Part shown: positions 42,642 through 54,292 of the stretch, piece after piece
Numbering within the stretch: the stretch's first letter is position 1
How the letters are laid out: each line of letters opens with the position of its first letter
Assembly: GCA_037893245.1 (NCBI GenBank)
Contig: JBAIAA010000443.1
Coordinates: 1,860,001 to 1,924,000, forward strand
Length of the DNA: 64,000 nt
Reading direction: 5' to 3'
Source: Crossaster papposus
Lineage: Eukaryota > Echinodermata > Asteroidea > Velatida > Solasteridae
Notes under the pieces: model-generated
Told to the model about the DNA's origin: nothing
Databases searched by the model: none
Seen by the model: only the letters and a program-made list of their open reading frames with translations
Program-made: the position numbers and the translations under genes

Positions 42642-43400
42642 ATCATGCTATTGTTGCCTTGCCCCATTCAACAACACCAGCTGGGATGGGATAGAATATA
42701 TTCAGACACTATGGGAAAGTACTGTGTTGACATAATAAGCCATACAACCGAACAGCATTGGGTTTATACACGAAATACAACCGACTGTGAAAAAAAGTAC
42801 GGACGCGCGTTCGTGTAAAAACAAAATGGCCGCACGTCGCAAGGTTAAATACAAAACAAAACATATAGGGTGCCTATGGGGCAACGTTGACAGGCCTTAC
42901 TAATTCTTATTGGCCAAACAATCACACACTTATATATCTGTACTTAAAGTAAAAGTAGTCACATTTTGTCAAATGACCCTCAATTCCTCAGAGAATATTT
43001 GTTTGTACTGGTGCCCTTCAATGAGGACAAGGGACATTGGACATTAATTGTCCTTTGACCTCTGGTGTTATTATTTTCTCATGAATGTTCTACCCACATC
43101 CTAAAAATATTAAAATTGCTTTGGACATTATTTTGATAATTATTTGTTGCCACCCAAAATAACCGAATAGCTCCCGGGAAAAATGTTGTGGACTTTTTAA
43201 ATCCAAAATGTCAACCTCTCAAAGTTACCTCCTAGCCCTGTGTGCCAATGTTATCCTAATTTACAATTTGGATAGCTGTAAAATAGTACACTTTATCTTG
43301 AATGGAACATATTCAAATAAGATAGGAGAGGGTTAAACAGAGGTAATTTTGACAATACGGGTTAATTTGACCAAGATGTGCATTGTATGGCTATTAATCA
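42642..43400. other. Gene-free stretch
   Basis: No coding exon or clear repeat recognised. Confidence 0.4.
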
Positions 43401-43409
43401 TGATTTACC

Positions 43410-44110
43410 CTAAAGTAGGAGCAAAATGCTTTCCAATGATACCTTGATTGCGTTCCTTCTATCATGCATCACTGAGCACCATTGTTCGAAAAATGTATGC
43501 GAAAACCTTTTTGGATAGTTTACGGTCAAACAAGAGCAGCACATTCTGATATGGCCCGAGGAAAATCTAACTGTTGGAAAGCATTTGTGATATTTATTTA
43601 ATACTGAATTCTGCACCAACACCTTCCACGTGCCAACCTCCTCATTCGATGCAAAGTTCACAACGGCGACGCAATGTCAGCCACAGCTCGTCTCACCGTT
43701 GCAGGATTATCACGTAAGATTTTGGCCTGATGTTAAATGCGGGCATGCAAATCCTGAAGGTTACATGGTGGACTGGTGAACACTTTGTTCTTCAATTACC
43801 CCTACAAAATAAAAACCACAAGGAGTCGAATCCGGTGATCTAGCCGGCCACTCCACAGCATGATTCAAAGGAATTACTTTAATATAATTATTGCCCCCCA
43901 AAAGAACCCGCAGGCGATTCCTGACAGCGATGAGTCTGTGAGCAGGGACACCATCTTGTGCCCACCACAGGATCGACACCATTCACTTGCTGTTCAAAAT
44001 ACAACTCAAGCTGTGGCACAACACCTTGATTAATCGTCATTTCTTCCAAACCCCTGGCTTCGGCTCCGTCTCCGGCTTCAAGCATATTACTAAACTGCAT
44101 GAATGACGCC
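43410..44110 (-). pseudogene. Mariner-like transposase C-terminal relic
   Basis: The minus strand encodes ILWWAQDGVPAHRLIAVRNR, then LNHAVEWPARSPDSTPCGFY. These are the second and third catalytic Asp regions of a Tc1/mariner DDE transposase (QDGxPAH and WPxRSPDxTP). About 40 residues separate the two Asp, close to DD41D-type spacing, though an indel cannot be excluded. A decayed tail in shifting frames (RRxCELCIExEGGHxE-like) follows to about 43600. Frames change several times, the first catalytic Asp is not seen and no TIRs were found, so it is inactive. Confidence 0.84.
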
Positions 44111-44783
44111 TGGGACGAAGTTGGAGTTTAGAAAGTAGCCCTAATATGCTTTTCACTATAGTACAAAATTGTGTTTAGAATATCCGTTGGTGTGTCTACC
44201 CTGCATGTATTTTTTTTTCAAAACTGTGTTCTAGGTTCTGTGTACATCCTTTTATTGTTAAAAAAAATAAAATAAAGAATGATGATGTACATGAAAAATA
44301 CCATGAGCTACAACCGGTACAGCTTCAAAATTATACTATCACTGTGCAATTTTCCCTCAATGATGACGAACCAATACTTTCGTTAAACTCGGAATTGGAA
44401 GCGTGCGGTTCGAGGGTAATGGAACGGGGGGAAATTGGTTAGAGTATGGTTGGAGAAAAACCCCAACATGATATTCTTTGGAAAAAACCCTGAAAACTAA
44501 ATGTACATACAGGTACATGTGAGATTCGGCTGAGGGTGAGGAAGTCTACCCATGCTATTTTATTATGAACACAAATAATCTGCACGCTGTGCATGAATTA
44601 ATGATCACATCTGGTCTCTCTGTATACCAGCTTTCCAAAAAGTAACAAACCAAATTATTTTTTTAAAGCTTAATCGATGTAAAGATATTAATTAATCTAA
44701 ACCCTCTGTGAAAATATTCCTTCTGGCATGCTGTAATTTTGGAAGAAAATAACAAAGAAGTCTAAAAATGCAATTCTTTTACA
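44111..44783. other. Gene-free stretch
   Basis: Nothing recognised. The start (GACGAAGTTGGAGTTTAGAA) resembles one end of the MITE at 50229-50339 and may be the outer edge of the mariner-like element. Confidence 0.35.
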
Positions 44784-46240
44784 GAGACCCATTATTGTAT
44801 CCAAATTGACAGAAAGAGCGGTTTATGATCAGATTCATGGTTATATGACATTACATTCTCTCTATCCACCTCAACAGTCAGCCTACAGGAAGAATAACAA
44901 CACGGAAACGGCTTTGTTCAAGATCACGAATGACATACTCATGAAAATGAACTCACAGCATGCTACCCTGTTGGTACTGTTGGATCTTAGTGCCGCTTTC
45001 GATACGGTTGACCATGGTATTTTATTGCGGATACTGGAAACAAAATCTAGTAGAGTAGCTGATTTGGCATTGAACTGGTTTCGCTCCTATTTGAATGGTA
45101 AACATCAGCGTGTGCTGATGCAAGAAACACTGTCGGACTATTTTGATCTTGATTGTTCCACATGGATCCTGTTTAGGACCATTACTTTGTATTATTTATT
45201 TATCTGGTTTATTTGATGTCATTAAGCATTATCTTCCAAATGTTCACTGTTACGCTGATGACACACAGCTATATATGTCATTTCGGCCACGCGACACTGC
45301 TTGTCAAGAGCAAGCAGTAGCTGGTATGGAAAATTGTATCACTGATTTACGACGATGGATGTTGCATAATCGTCTCATGATCAATGATACAAAAACAGAG
45401 TTCATTGCAATTGGCACTAGGCAACAACTTTCCAAACCAACCGTATCCAGTCTAACAGTTGGGGATGTCAGTGTTGATTCCTTACAATATGTACGAAATT
45501 TGGGAATTTGGCTTGACTCCGTCTTCCCTTTCTATATAGACAAGCACATAGGTATAGGCCTAACTAAATTTTGTTCGGTTGCTATTACACAACATCTGGA
45601 GGATTAGAAAATACCTGACTAATTGAGCACCTTGGAGGTTTTAACCCATGCGTTACTAGTCGTTTAGACTATTGTAATGCTTTATTTTATGGCCTTTCTA
45701 ACATCCAACTTGTTAAGTTGCAGAGAGTTCAGAATGCAGCTGCACGTCTGGTGTGCGGTCTGACACGATGTGACCACATAACCTCAACATTGTGCGACTT
45801 ACATTGGCTCCTGGTTTTTTTCGTATTCAGTTCAAGGTGTTGCTGCTTACATTTGAAATTATTCATGGTTTAGCTCCTACTTATTTGGCTGACTTCGTTA
45901 GTGGGAGAAGGCCTGAGAGATATTGTCTTTGTCCGTGCAATAAACTTGCCTTAAATTACCCTCAAGGACGGATGTTGAAAGCATGGGGGGAAAGAAGTTT
46001 TTCTGCGGCTGCACCTTTGGAATCAGATACCATATGAAATTGAACGTGTTCACTCTCTCACAAAATTAAAAAACAAACTGAAAACTTATTTGTTCAACAT
46101 GGCTTTTAATTAGTGTTTTATTGTTAGTGTATTTTGGTATTGTATAGTAAGTTTGGTTGCTTTATCAAGCTTATTGCATAATTAAGTTGTACTGCGCACG
46201 TGAATTTTTTTTATGGAATGTGCGCATTATAAATGTATTA
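44784..46240 (+). pseudogene. CR1/L2-type retrotransposon 3' half, degenerate
   Basis: A 5'-truncated ORF2. Frame 1 gives LTERAVYDQIHGYM, SAYRKNNNTETALFK and VLLDLSAAFDTVDHGILL (RT motif A). A frameshift near 45160 moves to frame 2, with HCYADDTQLYMSF (catalytic YADD) and the thumb region. Another shift gives RLDYCNALFYGLS and KLQRVQNAAARLVCG, and the tail has FEIIHGLAPTYLADF. The 3' end runs to AATGTGCGCATTATAAATG plus (ATT)n at about 46240. Coding capacity is lost through at least three frameshifts or stops. The next element begins directly in its ATT tail. Confidence 0.9.
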
Positions 46241-46755
46241 TTATAGGTTTTCCCGGACGATATCGCGAAATGTGCACATAAGTTTGTAACTGGTGCATTC
46301 GTTTTCGTGCGAAATAGTATGAACGTTCACATTCCCGTTTTCTATTTAACAATAGATAATTCGTTTTTGTATAATGGTGCATCCAGTCGTAAGAAATCAG
46401 CACACGATTTCCCGAATGTGCACTGAATTTAGTACATTGATAATTCATTTTAGCGCGAATTCGAATGCACACCCGCAATCATGTTGTCCTTTTAATTTAT
46501 CAACAAATTCGCTAAATATGCAGCCGATTTTCTACGCATTAACGACTGGTCAAGCATTGGAATCAATTTTTATGTGTTATCAAAAGCTGTAACATATGGG
46601 GAATTAAACCAGGTGGTCTCATCTTTGAAACATACCAAATAAATGCTATATAAACCCCTAAGTTGAAGAACAATTTTTTTTATTTGCTCAGCATTTTGCC
46701 ACGATCGCATCATATAGCTATAGATTTTACTTTATGCCCCCTAAAATTTCCAATA

Positions 46756-46893
46756 ATGGCTGCAAGAGGGAGATACCGACGAGTTTTGGACGTTGATCGA
46801 AATCATCTTATCGATACCTTTGAGGCTGACGACGCGGACTACTTAGATGTAGAAAATAGACTGGACATCAACCACTCATGTCTTGGTGGATAG
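46756..46893 (+). pseudogene. Transposase N-terminus, family A left arm
   Basis: A 45-residue open frame beginning MAARGRYRRVLDVDRNHLID and continuing FEADDADYLDVENRLDINHS. The RGRYR, D-R-x-x-L-I-x-x-F and DYLDVANRLxI pattern is that of the N-terminal helix-turn-helix of IS630/Tc1-like transposases. The frame closes at TAG where the second half of the HTH would begin. Only this piece of the transposase remains, so it may be a preserved first exon or a deletion remnant. Confidence 0.72.
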
Positions 46894-46959
46894 TTCATTG
46901 ACGGATAAACAATTGAACTGTTAAAATGATAAAGAAGTCATTTACAAAAACATATTAAC

Positions 46960-47180
46960 CTCAATCCACCAAAATCCTCATTTGGATAAATTCCTAAGTA
47001 ACCTCAATCCTGCAAATTCATCCAGCATTAGGCCTTATGACCTGGAGCCTGCATTATCCTCCAGTGGCAAACCCCTAAACACCCGCAATCCTGCAAATTC
47101 ATCGGATGCATCAACTTCCAAGTGACCTCATTCCTGCAAAATCCGGCAATTTGCAAAGAGGATTTTGAAGGATCTGGGAT
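46960..47180. repeat. Repeat M2 inside family A, left arm
   Basis: Matches 17395-17585 in inverted orientation (CAATCCTGCAAATTCATC, ATTTGCAAAGAGGATTTTG). The equivalent right-arm copy is at 48065-48235. Presence in both arms dates its insertion before the arms separated. Confidence 0.75.
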
Positions 47181-48268
47181 GGTTAGGGTTAAAATACATT
47201 TAAGATAAAGAGCCAACATATTATTGATCAATTAGTCCCACAATACATTGATTTATTAATGATTTAATCCAAGTTGTATCGTGAATTGTATAGCCATATT
47301 GAAATTTTGAAATTGAATGCGAAATATGCGAATTTAAATTATAACAAATGAAAAAGAATATTCAATTCAGGCGGTGACACAATGATAAATCGATTTGCTG
47401 CGAAATAGATTGCACATTCTTAATAATCGGCCACGCATACGTCAAACCGAAAGCCCAATCGTGTGTTTGTAATCGTTTAAATGAAACGCTAAGCACATTC
47501 ATTTATTTGAATTAAACAAAATAAAATTGAATGCTCGTTTTTGCGAAAATGAAACTCGGATATACGTCGTTCTGAAATTCAGCGCGAAATTGAATACATA
47601 TTTTACAAATGAATGTGCACATTTTGCGATATCGTCCGGCGGACGATATCGCAAAATGTGCACATTTATTTGTAAAATATGTATTCAATTTCGCGCTGAA
47701 TTTCAGAACGACGTATATCCGAGTTTCATTTTCGCAAAAACGAGCATTCAATTTTATTTTGTTTAATTCAAATAAATGAATGTGCTTAGCGTTTCATTTA
47801 AACGATTACAAACACGAGATTGGGCTTTCGGTTTGACGTATAAGAGTGTGCAATCTATTTCGCAGCAAATCGATTTTTCATGGTGTCACGGCCTGAATTG
47901 AATATTCTTTTTCATTTGTTATAATTTAAATTCGCATATTCTGCGTTCAATTTCAATAAAGTACACATGGCTATATAACTCACGATACAACTTGGATTAA
48001 CTCATTAATAAATCAATGTATCGTGGGACTAATTGATCATTTATGTGTTGGCTCTTAAATTTATTTTAACCCTAACCATCCCAAATCCTCCAAAATCCTC
48101 TTTGCAAATTGGAGGTTTTTGCAGGAATGCGGTCACGTGGGAGTTGATGCATCAGATGAATTTGCAGGATTGAGGCTACTTAGGAATTTATCCAAATGAG
48201 GATTTTGAAGAATTTAGGTTATTTTGTTTTTGTTAATGACTTCTCTATCATTTTATCAGTTCAATTGT

Positions 48269-48421
48269 CTATCCGTTAATGAATTGTCCACCAAGACATG
48301 AGTGGTTGATGTCAAGTCTATTTGCTACATCTAAGTAGTCCGCGTCGTCAGCCTCAAAGGCATCGATAAGACGATTTCGATCAACGTCCGAGACTCGTCT
48401 GTATCTCCCTCTTGCAGCCAT
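48269..48421 (-). pseudogene. Transposase N-terminus, family A right arm
   Basis: A 50-residue open frame equivalent to the one at 46756, with residues closer to the transposase pattern (DRNRLIDAFEADDADYLDVA, then NRLDINHS). It differs at six to seven residues from the left-arm copy and closes at TAG after FING. A third copy (61923-61975) keeps only MAARWRYRRVSDVDRNR before a deletion. Confidence 0.72.
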
Positions 48422-48955
48422 TATTGGAAAATTGTAGGGGGCATAAAGTAAAGTCTAGCTATATTATGATGCGATCGTGGCGAATGCTGAGCAAAGAAAG
48501 ATTGTTTTCTTCAACTTAGTGGTTCATAGGGCCTATAGCATTTATTTGGTAGTTTCAAAGACGAGACCATCTGGTTTAATTCCCAATAATGTTACTTTTG
48601 ATAACACATATGGATTCCAATGCTTGACCAGGCATACAAATGCGTAGAAAATCGGCTGCACATTTAGCGAAATTGATTGTTGATAAATTAAAAGGAAAAC
48701 ATGATTGCGGGTGTGCATTCAAATTCGCGCTAAAATGAACTATCAATATACTAAATTCAGTGCACATTCGGGAAATCGTGCGCTGATTTCTTACGACTGG
48801 ATGCACCATTATGCAAAAACGAATTATCTATTGTTAAATAGAAAACGGGAATGTGAACGTTCATACTATTTCGCACGAAAACGAATGCACCAGTTACAAA
48901 TTTATGTGCACATTTTGCGATATCGTCCGGGAAAACCTATATTATTATTATTATT

Positions 48956-49368
48956 ATAGGTTTTCCCGGACGATATCGCAAAATGTGCACATTCATTTGT
49001 AAAATATGTATTCAATTTCGCGCCAAATTTCAGAACGACGTATGTCCGAGTTTCATTTTCGCAAAAACGAGCATTCAATTTTATTTTGTTTAATTCAAAT
49101 AAATGAATGTGCTTAGCGTTTCATTTAAACGGTTACAAACACGTGATTGGGCTTTCGGTTTGACGTATGCGTGGCCGATTATTAAGAGTGCACATTCGGG
49201 AAATCGTGTGATGATTTCTTACGACTGGATGCACCATTATGCAAAAACGAATTATCTGTTGTTAAATAGAAAACGGGAATGTGAACGTTCATACTATTTC
49301 GCACGAAAACGAATGCACCAGTTACAAATTTATGTTCACATTTTGCGATATCGTCCGGGAAAACCTAT
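48956..49368. mobile_element. Family A short copy, 413 bp
   Basis: Starts ATAGGTTTTCCCGGACGATA and ends in the inverse. It joins a right-end segment directly to a left-end segment near 49185 (GATTATTAAGAGTGCACATT), losing the whole interior, including the transposase piece. It lies 15 bp of ATT repeats away from the palindrome. Confidence 0.9.
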
Positions 49369-49610
49369 ATTATTATTATTGAAAATTTCCATTAGTGTTG
49401 AAAATCAGAATTGTAGATTATTATTATACAACATTTACAAATCTAAAACTTTGTCGATGTCAGGTCAGTTGTCAAGAACTTTTACTGCTTCAAACAATAC
49501 AAATGCACAACTGACAAATGGTATACTATCACTTTTGGAAAACATGAACAAAACAGGACTTCCCGTCTCGATCTTGTGCTGCATTGCGTCTTGCATTTCG
49601 AGCATCAACT

Positions 49611-49756
49611 TAAAGGTATGATACACCATTTGCAGATATCGAAAATATTTACTACCGAATTATTAAGAAATATCTTACTCATCTGAAAGTAAATAATGAT
49701 TCTAGGCATCCAGCAAAATGATTGCGCTAGATATCCTGTAATTATTCTAAAAAAGC
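49611..49756. mobile_element. MITE family M1, truncated copy
   Basis: Left half only: TTAAAGGTATGATACACC, then ACTACCGAATTATTAAGAAA and ATGATTCTAGGCATCCAGC, as in the 16.5 kb copy. It breaks off after CCTGTAATTATTCTAAAAAA. Confidence 0.85.
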
Positions 49757-51248
49757 GCTCTTACACACAGCGATAATTACAGAAAAACAGTCAGATAGTG
49801 AAGGTGATAACAATTAACGAATAAACAAAAAGGTTTTGAGAGAGTTCTTGAACCCTTTAAGTGACTGTGCTGAGCGAGTTTCTTTAAGACTGTGTGCCTA
49901 GGACCTACGCTCACCTACCGAAGAACGCACTTTGGGAACCGTAAGCAGTGTGTTAATTATCTGAACTAGGTCGTCTGGGGGTGGTACACACCATCCAATG
50001 AGACTAGTAATATGAAGGGGCACTGCATGCTACGGAGGCATTTGTAAACTATGATAAGAATTTTGAAAATAATCCTGATGGTGGACCGGTAATAACCAGT
50101 GCAGTTGATGAAGAAGAGGTGTAACATGCTCATACCTTCCACATTTGTAGATTAACTTTAGCTGGTCACTCAATTTGACACCTTATAATTTGTTTGGGGG
50201 CGGGTATTTGAAAAACACTTACTTAGTACGACCGTTTTCCAAACCCCAACATAGGCTCTTCCTCTGACTCTATATCACCATTGCCAAACTGAATAAAGGA
50301 AGCCAAAACGGAGACGAAGCTGGGGTTTGGAAAACGGCCTACTTTCCAAGTTTTGACAGGACATGCAAGGGTGGTGAGATGTGCTACAAAAAAGAGCAAG
50401 TGATACTGAAGAAGTTCTATAAAACAAATTTAATACAGGTTTTCAAAATTTGTTGCCAATCCAAAATCGGAGTTACGAAAGTTCCCATTTAGGCGGTTAC
50501 TCTCAAGCGCATTGTGCAACTCGCTTTTCTGCAGGAACTTACATGTATATATATACTTGGTCATTATTATTGTGTGGTCTTGTGTAAGGAAACGCCGCTT
50601 GATCCGAGGTAATGACGGGTATGGGTGCGTTGGCTCTTGCTTGTATATTGCCTCCCCCTATCGAGTACAAAATGTCCTCGTTTGGGCGGTACCTCCCGCT
50701 TGACGAGCAGTAGATTTTCCCCATGCTTCCACTACGTATGTGGGTTATTTTGTGGCTTTTGGGCGACCGCTGGTTGGACCTAAGTTATGGCAGATATTTC
50801 AACGGTTTCAAACCCACCGCTACTGTACATTTTCAGACTCAGGAATGTACCTATTATTTTAGGTGGTTTCTCTTCCTCGTTTATGCACCAAAGTCAATTC
50901 GCCTCCCATTTATCTTTCTTCTAATACAATTAGGTCAAGATTGAAGATTCACCCTTTCGTATGATTTATTAGGCAAAGATTTCACACCACCAGTTAAAGA
51001 TTCACACCACCTTTAGGATTTCATTAACATAAAATAGATTCACACGAACGGTTCAATTGATAGATTGTTTAATATTTATTTAGTTTGCCATTCCTGAAAT
51101 ATTTCAACAAACTTTACATGATTGTGTGGCACTGTGAGGGGAATGGTAGTACATGTATAAATTATGATCTGTATGTACTTTGTGTCATTTAAATGTGTCA
51201 TATCTCCCAAACCGTTCTACTTATAAAGCTCAAATCTAAAATAACAAT
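49757..51248. other. Gene-free stretch with one small MITE
   Basis: The only clear structure is the 111-bp MITE at 50229-50339. Overlapping 60-73 codon frames at 50512-50944 have no recognisable domain. Confidence 0.4.
50229..50339. mobile_element. TA-flanked MITE, 111 bp
   Basis: Ends CGACCGTTTTCCAAACCCCA and TGGGGTTTGGAAAACGGCC are inverted copies, flanked by TA (50227-50228 and 50340-50341). Confidence 0.75.
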
Positions 51249-53320
51249 AGGTTTTCCCGGCCACATTCATAACAAATTAACTCAATTTCATTAACACGCA
51301 TTCAAATTCACGCCCTTCCTTCTAATATAGGTTTTTCACGGCCAATTTCATCACAAATTAATTCAAATTCATATAACAAGCATTCAAATTCACGCACCTT
51401 CCTTCTAATACAATCAAACTATAGGGTTTCTTTTTAGCAACTATTGCATTCAATTTCGTGTTTGTGCATTTTCGTTCTTTTTATTCAGGTTAGTTTTAGT
51501 CATTATAATTTATTGATAGGCATTAAAGACTACATTTCCACCATTCTTCATTTGAATTTCTGCTACATACAATTGATGAAATCAAATATTTGTTGCTAGG
51601 TTTTTTTTTCTTTTTCGTTTATAGGCAACGAATTTTAACTTCTTTGCGTTCAAATTAAACATAAGTGGTGGCTTGTTTATTCGAGGAAGCTGTATGGCAG
51701 TATACTGGCACTTTACTTTGGCGTGTCCGTGTTGTTTGCATTTCATGTACATGTACGTCATGTGTTTTGTTTTAATTGCAATATTGTTCCTTGTGCTTTG
51801 TTATCCTATGATTAAAATTAAAGCCTGTACCCTGTATGTAGAAGACTGTTCAGTAAAGTTTGAAAGGTTATGGTGATAAGTTTGAAATGAAAACCAAAAA
51901 TTGTGCTACAGCGTTTTGATCGTTTGCACTGGTCTTTATGTTTTCTTCTTTCTGGTGATTTTCGGACTGTGTCAAATTAAAAACTAAACAAATGTTTTTA
52001 AGAAACAAAAGCTTAAATTTATCAGTGGGTCGTTATAAAATTAACCAAAACAAAATGATGTTCTTTTCATGTATATTTTTTTCAGAGGTGCTTTTCTTTT
52101 TCTGTTTTGTGTGTATATTTCTTCTAATCGTTTCTTTATATCTGAAGTTTATTTAATCTTCAATGTTTACTGACGTGCTAGGTATCTCGCCATGCACGTG
52201 TGGCTGTGGTTGTACCTTTTCACACACTTTTCAAGAGTTATTTGGCCGACATTTAGCTATACTGACTACGGGCAGCCATCGTTTCGTTCAAATTCGCACT
52301 ACTTAAAGGTATATAACGCAGAATTAGTGTGAACATGAATCCTCCCAAAAATATATTCCTTTATATAGGTACATACGAAATCAAAAAGCACATACCATAG
52401 AAACGAATTTGAATGTGAACATTTGAAACGTGTTTGCCAATTGATGAAAATGAATGGCTGACCAGCTTCTTGCTGCTGCTGGTTTTTACGAAACTGAATG
52501 ATCTTTGCGACCTCGTGAATTTGAATGATCTTATTTTGCCAGTGAATGCTTACTGCTGAAATTTAATTACTCCTTTTGACTGTTGAATGCTGATGCGACG
52601 GAGCATTCATTTTCAAATGAAATTGAATAAGCCGGGTATATTAAATAAATTGATTGAATTTATGTTTTAAATTCGCCGGGAAAACCTATACAATCAAACT
52701 AGGTTTTCTTTTTAGCTACTGTTGCATTACATTTTTTGTTTGTGCACACATGATCTCGTTCTTTTCATTCAGTTTAGTTTTAGTAATTCTAATTCATTTA
52801 TAGGCATTCAAGACTACATTTTCACGATTCTTCAAATGAATTTCTACTACCTATCTACAATTGATGAAATCCAATTAAGACTTGTCGAAGCGCACATGAA
52901 TTTGCTGCTAGTTTTTGTGTTCTTTTTCGTTTATGGGCAATGAATGTCAACTTCTTTGCGTTCAAATTTAACATAAGTTGTGGCTTGTTTTTTGGGGGAA
53001 GATTAAATAAACTTCAGATATAAAGAAAAAATATACAAATAAAAAATAAATAAAAAAAGCCTCTACATGAACATCTACATGAAAAACATCTACATGAACG
53101 AAATCATGTGTGCACAAACACGAAATTGAATGCAATAGTAGGTAACAAGAAACTCTATATTGATTGAATTAGAAGGAATGGTGTGAATTTGATTGCGTGT
53201 TAATGAAATTGAATTAATTTGTGATGAAATTGGCCGGGAAAACCTATAATATAGGTTTTCCCGGCCAATTTCTTCACAATTAATTCAATTAATTCAATTC
53301 AAGGCACGCCCTAGTTGGGG
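51249..53320. mobile_element. Transposon family B cluster (TAGGTTTTCCCGGCC)
   Basis: Starts include TAGGTTTTCCCGGCCACATT at 51249, a diverged TAGGTTTTTCACGGCCAATT at about 51337 and TAGGTTTTCCCGGCCAATTT at 53256; inverse ends lie at 52688 and 53251. The 52.7-53.25 kb copy has very long inverted ends: TTCTAATACAATCAAACTA and TGCATTCAATTTCGTG near the starts match TTGATTGAATTAGAA and CACGAAATTGAATGCA near its end. The cluster holds one full copy, one copy missing its left end and two solo left ends. No transposase recognised. Confidence 0.82.
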
Positions 53321-53361
53321 TTTCGGGGGCAATTTGAGTCAATGTCTGGTCCCATTTTGGT

Positions 53362-54292
53362 ATAGATTTTCCCGGACGATATTGGAAAATGTGCACATTC
53401 ATTTGTAAAAGATACATTCATTTTGGCGCTCATTTTGATAAAGACGTATATCTGGGTTTCATTTGTGCAAAAACGAGCATTCGGTTTCATTTTGTTTCAT
53501 TCAAATAAATGAATGTGCATAACGTTTCATTTCAGCGATTACAAATGTGATTCGATTAGGCGTTCGGTTTGACGCATGCGTCGCCGATTATTAGGAATGT
53601 GCAATCTATTTCGCAGCAATGTCATCGTGTCACGGCCTGACTTGAATATTCCTTTTCATGTTGTTATCATTTAAATTCGCATATTCTGCATACAATACAG
53701 TTGTATTGTACATGCTGTGGGAGGTTTTACCAATGAAAGGGTCATGGACCAGACTATATAGGAGTCTAAATTTAATGTGACACCAACAAAACGTTTAAAA
53801 CACCGGCTAGGCCATGTTTTATTGGCTATTTAAATATTCAATGTTTTGAAAGACTAGACCACATTGGGCCAATTTCGAGGAGCTTCCAAAAGTTGCTTAG
53901 TATTAAAATTCTTCTTTTTCAAAAACAGGGTTACTAACCCAACTGTTAGTTGATGTATATTGTTTGTGACTGATATTCGACAGGCTATTGCTTAGCATGA
54001 AAAGCACATGACGTTTTGGGTGGTAACCGGATTCAGGCTGAGCAAAACATGTTTGTTCTACGCAAATTGCTGTGCTTAGCAGCTCTATAAAAGTGGTCCC
54101 TTGTTCGGTTCCCCGTATATACACATGAATACATTCCAATGCTTGACGGACATGCATTTAAAAAAATGCTCAGCAGATCGGCTGCACATTTAGCGAAATC
54201 TATTGTTTATAAATTAAAAGAAACACAGGATTGCGGGTGTGCATTTAAATTCGCGCTAAATATAATTATCTATATTAAACTCAGTGCACATA
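53362..54292. mobile_element. Family A relic, split
   Basis: 53362-53700 matches the right-end half (ATAGATTTTCCCGGACGATA, CGTATATCTGGGTTTCATTT); 54112-54292 matches the left-end half (CGGCTGCACATTTAGCGAAA, GATTGCGGGTGTGCATT). It is more diverged than the other copies. The intervening segment is unrelated. Confidence 0.75.

Larger units (their letters stand above)
46244..48940. mobile_element. Transposon family A: two copies fused into a 2.7-kb palindrome
   Basis: The outer ends are TAGGTTTTCCCGGACGATAT at 46244 and its inverse at 48940. The centre is CGTCCG-G-CGGACG at 47633-47645. Each arm (46244-47638 and 47640-48940) is one full copy of the same element in opposite orientation; inner arms are almost identical, while outer parts differ by point changes and indels. 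At the junction both right termini lack their last bases (GAAAACCTAT). The element has TIRs of about 45 bp, an internal M2 repeat and one short transposase-like open frame. Near-identical 79-codon frames on both strands about the centre are a palindrome artefact. Confidence 0.9.

Noticed and set aside
47512..47766. Near-identical 79-codon frames on opposite strands
   Set aside because: Produced by the palindrome centre; the sequence is transposon TIR DNA with no protein signature.
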